Origin: Rhizobium sp. Q54 | GTDB lineage: Bacteria > Pseudomonadota > Alphaproteobacteria > Rhizobiales > Beijerinckiaceae | Length of the DNA: 10,439 nucleotides | Direction: 5' to 3' | Assembly: GCA_945903655.1 (NCBI GenBank) | Contig: CAMDOY010000100.1 | Span: 1-10,439, forward strand | Part shown: piece after piece, positions 7,075 through 10,439 of the stretch | Numbering within the stretch: the stretch's first letter is position 1 | How the letters are laid out: every line of letters begins with the position of its first letter | Made by a program: the position numbers and the translations under genes | The notes under the pieces: model-generated | The model's input: only the letters and a program-made list of their open reading frames with translations | Told to the model about the DNA's origin: nothing | Databases searched by the model: none

Positions 7075-7455
7075 ATGACCGAGCAGGCCAATATCCCCGA
7101 CGTTGTGGCGGAGGTGACGGACTCTTTCGAACGCTACAACCAGGCGATCGAATCAGGCGACAGCGCCGCCTTGAACAGCTTTTTCTGGAATTCGCCGCTC
7201 ACCGTCCGCTTTGGCCCGCGCGAGCATCTGTTTGGTTATGAGGAGATCGCCAATTTCCGAACGGGAGTGTGGAAGCCGGGCGCTCCGCGCGTGGTGGAGC
7301 GCTTGGCTGTGACCACCTTCGGACGAGACTTTGGAACCACTAACGCCATGTTTCGCGATGCAGCTGGCAAGGTGAATCGTCAATCGCAGGTCTGGGTGCG
7401 CACGGCGGAGGGCTGGCGGATCGCCGCCGCCCATGTGAGCCCGCTGCCTGATTGA
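7075..7455 (+). CDS. atzH: AtzH/HpxZ-family protein (DUF3225, NTF2-like fold)
   Basis: This 126-residue cytoplasmic protein has the conserved landmarks of the AtzH-like family: FFWNSPLTVRFGPREHLFGYEEI (about residues 36-58), FRTGVW (61-66), TTFGRDF (80-86), and the C-terminal RQSQVWVRTAEGWRIAAAHVS. AtzH decarboxylates 1,3-dicarboxyurea to allophanate, the step after AtzE in cyanuric acid breakdown. HpxZ, in the same family, is required for oxalurate use in Klebsiella, where its gene is beside hpxX and hpxY. Here it is about 3.4 kb from the AtzG-AtzE pair, separated by the deacetylase-like, amidohydrolase and dioxygenase genes, and probably shares a transcript with the dioxygenase. The complete trio supports a carboxylated-ureide intermediate. 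The family call is firm; decarboxylation of the same compound as AtzH is inference. Confidence 0.88.
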   Translation: MTEQANIPDVVAEVTDSFERYNQAIESGDSAALNSFFWNSPLTVRFGPREHLFGYEEIANFRTGVWKPGAPRVVERLAVTTFGRDFGTTNAMFRDAAGKVNRQSQVWVRTAEGWRIAAAHVSPLPD

Positions 7456-7479
7456 TCGTCCTCAGCGCCTCTGCTTCGT

Positions 7480-8142
7480 TCAGGCGACGAGGTCGCGCTT
7501 GGCGGCGACGCCCGCTGACATTTGTTCGAAGGTGTCTTCGACGAGATTCACATGGCGCAGCATGGCCTGATGGGCCTGATCCGCGTCGCCGCGCAGGATC
7601 GCGTCCACAACAGCCGTATGCTCCATATGCGACAGGGGCAGGCGCCCCTTGGCGCGAAACTGGGCGCGGCGGAAGGGGGAGAGGCGACGGCGCAGGCCGT
7701 TCGCCACTTCCTCAAGAACCGAATTATGTGCGCCTTTGTAAATGCGGGTGTGGAAGACCACATTGGCTTCCGCATAGGAGCCTTCGTCGCCAGAATCCAC
7801 GATCTTCGCCATGCGCTCATGCAGGGATTCAAGCTGGCGGCGCTCGATGGGCGACATGCTGATGGCGGAGAGGCGCGCGCAGGTCGCCTCGATCTCGCCC
7901 ATGGCCACGAACAATTCCACCAATTGATCCGAACTGACCTGCGCGACGGTGGCCCCGCGTCGGGGCCGAACCTCGATCAGGCCCGTGGCCGCCAGCAGGC
8001 GCAGCGCCTCGCGCACGGGGGTGCGCGAGACCTGATAACGGTCCGCCAGCCCCTGCTCATCCAGCCTTGAACCGGGCGTGAGGTCGCCCGAGAGGATGGC
8101 GTCGGCGATCTCAGCGCAAAGCTGCTCAGCTCGTGTCGACAT
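7480..8142 (-). CDS. GntR-family transcription regulator, FadR/FCD subfamily
   Basis: This 220-residue DNA-binding regulator has a winged helix-turn-helix at about residues 5-68 (GLADRYQVSRTPVREALRLL, then IEVRPRRGATV). A helical FCD ligand-binding domain fills the rest. The FCD metal-site pattern is mostly kept: NVVFH (Asn where Asp is usual, then His), MEHTAVVDAI and LRHVN. Such proteins usually repress catabolic or transport genes and release DNA on binding a small acid. The start at 8142 is preferred because AGGGAA precedes it at good spacing. An in-frame ATG at 8166 would add 8 residues and also has a possible AGGGG upstream. The gene is divergent from the family-5 importer and is followed on the opposite strand by the AtzH-type gene, so it probably controls the importer and perhaps the enzyme genes. 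Confidence 0.92.
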   Translation of the reverse strand: MSTRAEQLCAEIADAILSGDLTPGSRLDEQGLADRYQVSRTPVREALRLLAATGLIEVRPRRGATVAQVSSDQLVELFVAMGEIEATCARLSAISMSPIERRQLESLHERMAKIVDSGDEGSYAEANVVFHTRIYKGAHNSVLEEVANGLRRRLSPFRRAQFRAKGRLPLSHMEHTAVVDAILRGDADQAHQAMLRHVNLVEDTFEQMSAGVAAKRDLVA

Positions 8143-8252
8143 GTCGTTCCCTGCAATGTGATTCATAACATCATACCCCTATCGCAAAACCGCCACTGCC
8201 TTTTTCTCGGGCTTCGCCAGCCAAAATTGAGGCACGCAAGATGATTGTTTAG

Positions 8253-8278
8253 GCATACTATATTCTCATATTGTATGC
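8253..8278. promoter_or_regulatory. Imperfect 26-bp palindrome, candidate GntR operator
   Basis: The left arm GCATACTATAT and the right arm ATATTGTATGC are separated by TCTC; 10 of 11 arm positions pair. The block sits 34 bases before the start of the binding-protein gene and downstream of the divergent regulator gene, in locally AT-rich DNA. TTGTATGCAA (8271-8280) differs by one base from the TNGTATACNA core common to FadR-type GntR operators. AGGCATACTA (8251-8260) differs by two, and its centre is exactly 20 bases away, or about two helical turns. This fits two regulator dimers or one long operator overlapping the importer promoter. Binding by this regulator is inference. Confidence 0.65.
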
Positions 8279-8311
8279 AATTATAAGTGTGCTCGAACCC
8301 CGGGGATTGCC

Positions 8312-9922
8312 ATGGATCGTCGTCAATTCATCAAGTCTGCAACCGCCACGACTGCACTCTCATCCGCCACAGTCGCCACCTCCGCCATGGCGCAATCGCG
8401 CGCCGAGACCCTGCTCATCGTCTCCGAGAGCGGCCCGAACAATCTCGATATTCATGGCGTGGGCACCAATGTGCCGGGCTATGAGGTCGCCTGGAATTGC
8501 TATGATCGCCTGATCGGCCATGAAATGAAGGCGGGCCCCTATGGCGCGCCCTATTACAACCGCGACAAGTTCAAGCCTGAACTTGCCGAGGACATGGTGG
8601 TCGGCAAGGACTCGGCCACCTTCAATCTGCGCAAGAACGCCACCTTCCATGATGGGACGCCCGTGACGGCGAAAGACGTGAAATGGTCGCTGGATCGCGC
8701 TGTGACCGTTGGCGGCTTCCCCACCTTCCAGATGAAGGCGGGTTCTCTGGAAAAGCCCGAGCAATTCGTCGTAGTCGATGACCACACGGTGCGGGTCGAT
8801 TTCCTGCGGCCTGACAGGCTCACGATTCCAGACCTTGCAGTTGTGGTGCCCTGCATCCTCAACTCGGAACTGGTGAAGAAGAACGCAACGCCCAACGACC
8901 CCTGGGGTCTCGAATACACTAAGCAGAATACCGCGGGCTCCGGCCCCTACAAGGTGACGAAGTGGACGCCTGGCACGGAGGTGATCTTCGAGCGCAACGA
9001 GACCTGGGCCAGCGGCCCCAAGCCGAAGATTCCGCGCATCATCTGGCGCATGGTCCCCTCCGCAGGCAACCGTCGCGCGCTGCTTGAGAGAGGGGATGCT
9101 GACATTTCCTACGATTTGCCCAACAAGGATTTCGTGGAACTGAAGTCGAGCCCCAAGCTCGACATCTATTCCACACCCTTCTCCAATGGCGTCCAGTATC
9201 TCGGCATGAACGTCAAGAATACGCCTTTCAATAATCCAAAGGTGCGCCAGGCCGTCGCCTATGCCGTGCCCTACCAGAAGATCATCGACGCCGCCATGTT
9301 CGGTCTCGCGAAGCCGATGTTTGGCGCCGCCGCCAGCGCTGCGACGGAAGTGGCCTGGCCGCAGGCGACCAAGTTCAACACGGACCTCGCAAAAGCGCGG
9401 GCGCTGATGGCGGAGGCGGGCTTCCCCAACGGCTTTGATACGACGCTGTCCTTTGATCTGGGCTTCGCCGTGGTCAATGAGCCCGTCTGCATCCTGATCC
9501 AGGAAAGCCTCGCCCAGATCGGCATTCGCGCCACCATCAACAAGGTGCCCGGCGCGAACTGGCGCACGGAACTCAACAAGAAGGAGATGCCGCTCTTCAC
9601 CAATGTCTTCTCCGGCTGGCTCGATTATCCCGAGTACTTCTTCTTCTGGTGCTACGACGGGTCCAACTCCGTCTTCAACACCATGAGCTACCAGAACCCG
9701 GCCATGGATAAGCTGATTGCAGCGGCGCGGGCCTCGGCCGCCGCAGGGGATGCGATAACGTACGACGCCAGCGTGCGCGGCTTCGTGGACCTGGCCTTCA
9801 CCGATGTGCCGCGCATTCCTCTGTTCCAGCCCTATTCCAATGTGGCCATGCAGAAGAATGTCACTGGCTATCAATACTGGTTCCACAGGCGCCTCAATTA
9901 CAGCGCGCTTGTGAAGGCCTGA
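8312..9922 (+). CDS. Family-5 ABC importer substrate-binding protein (dipeptide/oligopeptide type)
   Basis: This periplasmic binding protein of 536 residues has the usual length for the DppA/OppA/NikA class (SBP_bac_5). The N-terminus MDRRQFIKS carries a twin-arginine motif followed by an Ala/Thr-rich hydrophobic stretch and a probable cleavage site after AMA (residues 25-27), so Tat export is likely. Family landmarks are LAEDMVVGKDSATFNLRKNA, FHDGTPVTAKDVKWSLDRA, GSGPYKVTKWTPG, NNPKVRQAVAYAVP and the late IPLFQPYSNVAMQKNV. The start follows GGGGA at good spacing. A permease gene of the same class follows after 56 bases. Members of this class bind peptides, but also glutathione, nickel chelates, sugars and small amides, so the ligand may be the substrate of the locus. 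The gene is divergent from the GntR gene and probably controlled by it. Confidence 0.94.
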   Translation: MDRRQFIKSATATTALSSATVATSAMAQSRAETLLIVSESGPNNLDIHGVGTNVPGYEVAWNCYDRLIGHEMKAGPYGAPYYNRDKFKPELAEDMVVGKDSATFNLRKNATFHDGTPVTAKDVKWSLDRAVTVGGFPTFQMKAGSLEKPEQFVVVDDHTVRVDFLRPDRLTIPDLAVVVPCILNSELVKKNATPNDPWGLEYTKQNTAGSGPYKVTKWTPGTEVIFERNETWASGPKPKIPRIIWRMVPSAGNRRALLERGDADISYDLPNKDFVELKSSPKLDIYSTPFSNGVQYLGMNVKNTPFNNPKVRQAVAYAVPYQKIIDAAMFGLAKPMFGAAASAATEVAWPQATKFNTDLAKARALMAEAGFPNGFDTTLSFDLGFAVVNEPVCILIQESLAQIGIRATINKVPGANWRTELNKKEMPLFTNVFSGWLDYPEYFFFWCYDGSNSVFNTMSYQNPAMDKLIAAARASAAAGDAITYDASVRGFVDLAFTDVPRIPLFQPYSNVAMQKNVTGYQYWFHRRLNYSALVKA

Positions 9923-9928
9923 TTCCTG

Positions 9929-9952
9929 GCGCGGGCGTACCGGCGCCCGCGC
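9929..9952 (+). other. GC-rich intercistronic hairpin between binding-protein and permease genes
   Basis: GCGCGGGCG (9929-9937) pairs perfectly with CGCCCGCGC (9944-9952), with a possible extra T-G pair inside and a 4-base loop ACCG. No T-tract follows, so it is not a classical terminator. Hairpins placed after a binding-protein gene commonly stabilise the upstream mRNA or reduce read-through, giving more binding protein than permease. That role is inferred from position and structure. Confidence 0.65.
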
Positions 9953-9978
9953 ATCCCAACCATGGAACGAGCAACGAC

Positions 9979-10439
9979 ATGTTGAAGATCCTGGTCAGTC
10001 GCATGCTGACGACCATACCGGCGTTGATAGGCGTGATCGTTGTCTCGTTTCTGCTTACCCGGGTTCTTCCGGGCGACACCGCCGCTTATTTCGCAGGCCC
10101 CGCCGCCACCCCGCAGGCCATCGAAGAAGTGCGCAAGCAATTGGGGCTAGATCAGCCTCTGCCCGAGCAATTTCGTCGCTATGTGGTGGATCTCTCCCGT
10201 GGCGACCTGGGCAAATCGCTGACCACAGGCCAGCCCGTGCTGGCTGATTTGAAAGCGCGTCTTCCCGCCTCGGCGGAGTTAACTTTGTTCGGCCTGATTC
10301 TGTCGCTTCTCGTCGCCATACCGCTTGGCGTCATGGCCGCTGTGAAACAGGGCTCCATGATTGATCACGCCTGCCGCGCCATCGTCACGGCGGGCGTTTC
10401 CCTGCCCGTTTTCTTCAGCGGCCTGCTGCTGGTCTATGT
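9979..10439 (+). CDS. Family-5 ABC importer permease, DppB/GsiC type (3' end beyond window)
   Basis: This is the inner-membrane permease that pairs with the upstream binding protein; 153 residues are visible. The N-terminus MLKILVSRMLTTIPALIGVI leads into the first membrane helix (about residues 11-30) and RVLPGD, a family hallmark. A periplasmic segment follows with VRKQLGLDQPLPEQFRRYV and RGDLGKSLTTGQPV, both typical of DppB. Two more helices begin at about residues 102 and 136. The coupling (EAA) loop is not reached. The start at 9979 matches family N-termini, although its ribosome binding site is weak (GGAACGAG about 10 bases upstream). A DppC-type permease and ATPase genes are expected to the right. 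Confidence 0.94.
   Translation, partial: MLKILVSRMLTTIPALIGVIVVSFLLTRVLPGDTAAYFAGPAATPQAIEEVRKQLGLDQPLPEQFRRYVVDLSRGDLGKSLTTGQPVLADLKARLPASAELTLFGLILSLLVAIPLGVMAAVKQGSMIDHACRAIVTAGVSLPVFFSGLLLVY

Noticed and set aside
7466..7486. Possible bidirectional terminator hairpin (CGCCT/AGGCG) between the AtzH-type gene and the regulator gene
   Set aside because: Only 5 paired bases with an 11-base loop, no T-tract on either strand, and part of it lies within the end of the regulator gene.
8360..9886. A 508-codon open frame on the - strand opposite the binding-protein gene
   Set aside because: It lies fully within a well-supported gene, its translation shows no recognisable domain, and long antisense frames are common in GC-rich coding DNA.
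9962..9985. Seven-codon frame starting at ATG 9962 and overlapping the permease start
   Set aside because: It has no clear ribosome binding site and no regulatory codon pattern; it is probably chance.
1..10439. tRNA or rRNA genes, CRISPR arrays, insertion sequences, integrase genes or attachment repeats
   Set aside because: None was seen on reading both strands; coding density is very high, and codon and base use look uniform without a mobile-element boundary.

Overview
The window is GC-rich, densely coded bacterial DNA. Codon bias, overlapping genes and gene families fit an alphaproteobacterium, probably of the Hyphomicrobiales; this is inference, as no taxonomic marker is present. It reads as one accessory nitrogen-scavenging locus: two ABC importers of different classes flank seven enzyme or accessory genes that belong to families breaking amide bonds in ureides, cyclic amides and heterocycles. 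A GntR-type regulator is also present.

Left part (1-4572, + strand): a tight operon runs from the 3' part of a duplicated-ATPase subunit of a BMP/sugar-type ABC importer into a biuret-hydrolase-like cysteine hydrolase, a small AtzG/HpxX-type (DUF4089) subunit, an AtzE/HpxY-type amidase, and a PuuE-like member of the polysaccharide deacetylase superfamily. The first four genes overlap by 4 bases at each junction. The permease and binding-protein genes of this importer are presumably to the left, outside the window.

Middle (4569-7479): a convergent metal-dependent amidohydrolase (- strand) shares its stop-codon bases with the deacetylase-like gene. From a short divergent region, a 2-oxoglutarate/Fe(II) dioxygenase of the isopenicillin-N-synthase family and an AtzH/HpxZ-type (DUF3225) protein are read on the + strand.

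Right part (7480-10439): a FadR-subfamily GntR regulator (- strand) faces away from a dipeptide/oligopeptide-type (family 5) importer, of which the Tat-exported binding protein is complete and the first permease is cut by the window end. A strong imperfect palindrome lies just upstream of the binding-protein gene. A GC-rich hairpin without a T-tract sits between the binding-protein and permease genes.

The AtzG-AtzE-AtzH trio is known from cyanuric acid breakdown (1-carboxybiuret to allophanate), and as HpxX-HpxY-HpxZ from oxalurate use in purine breakdown. No cyanuric acid hydrolase (AtzD), allophanate hydrolase (AtzF) or oxamate amidohydrolase (HpxW) is visible here. The trio combined with a BiuH-like hydrolase, a PuuE-like ring-opening candidate, a deaminase-type amidohydrolase and a dioxygenase suggests a pathway for an unidentified N-heterocycle or ureide. 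The families are well supported; the substrate is not.
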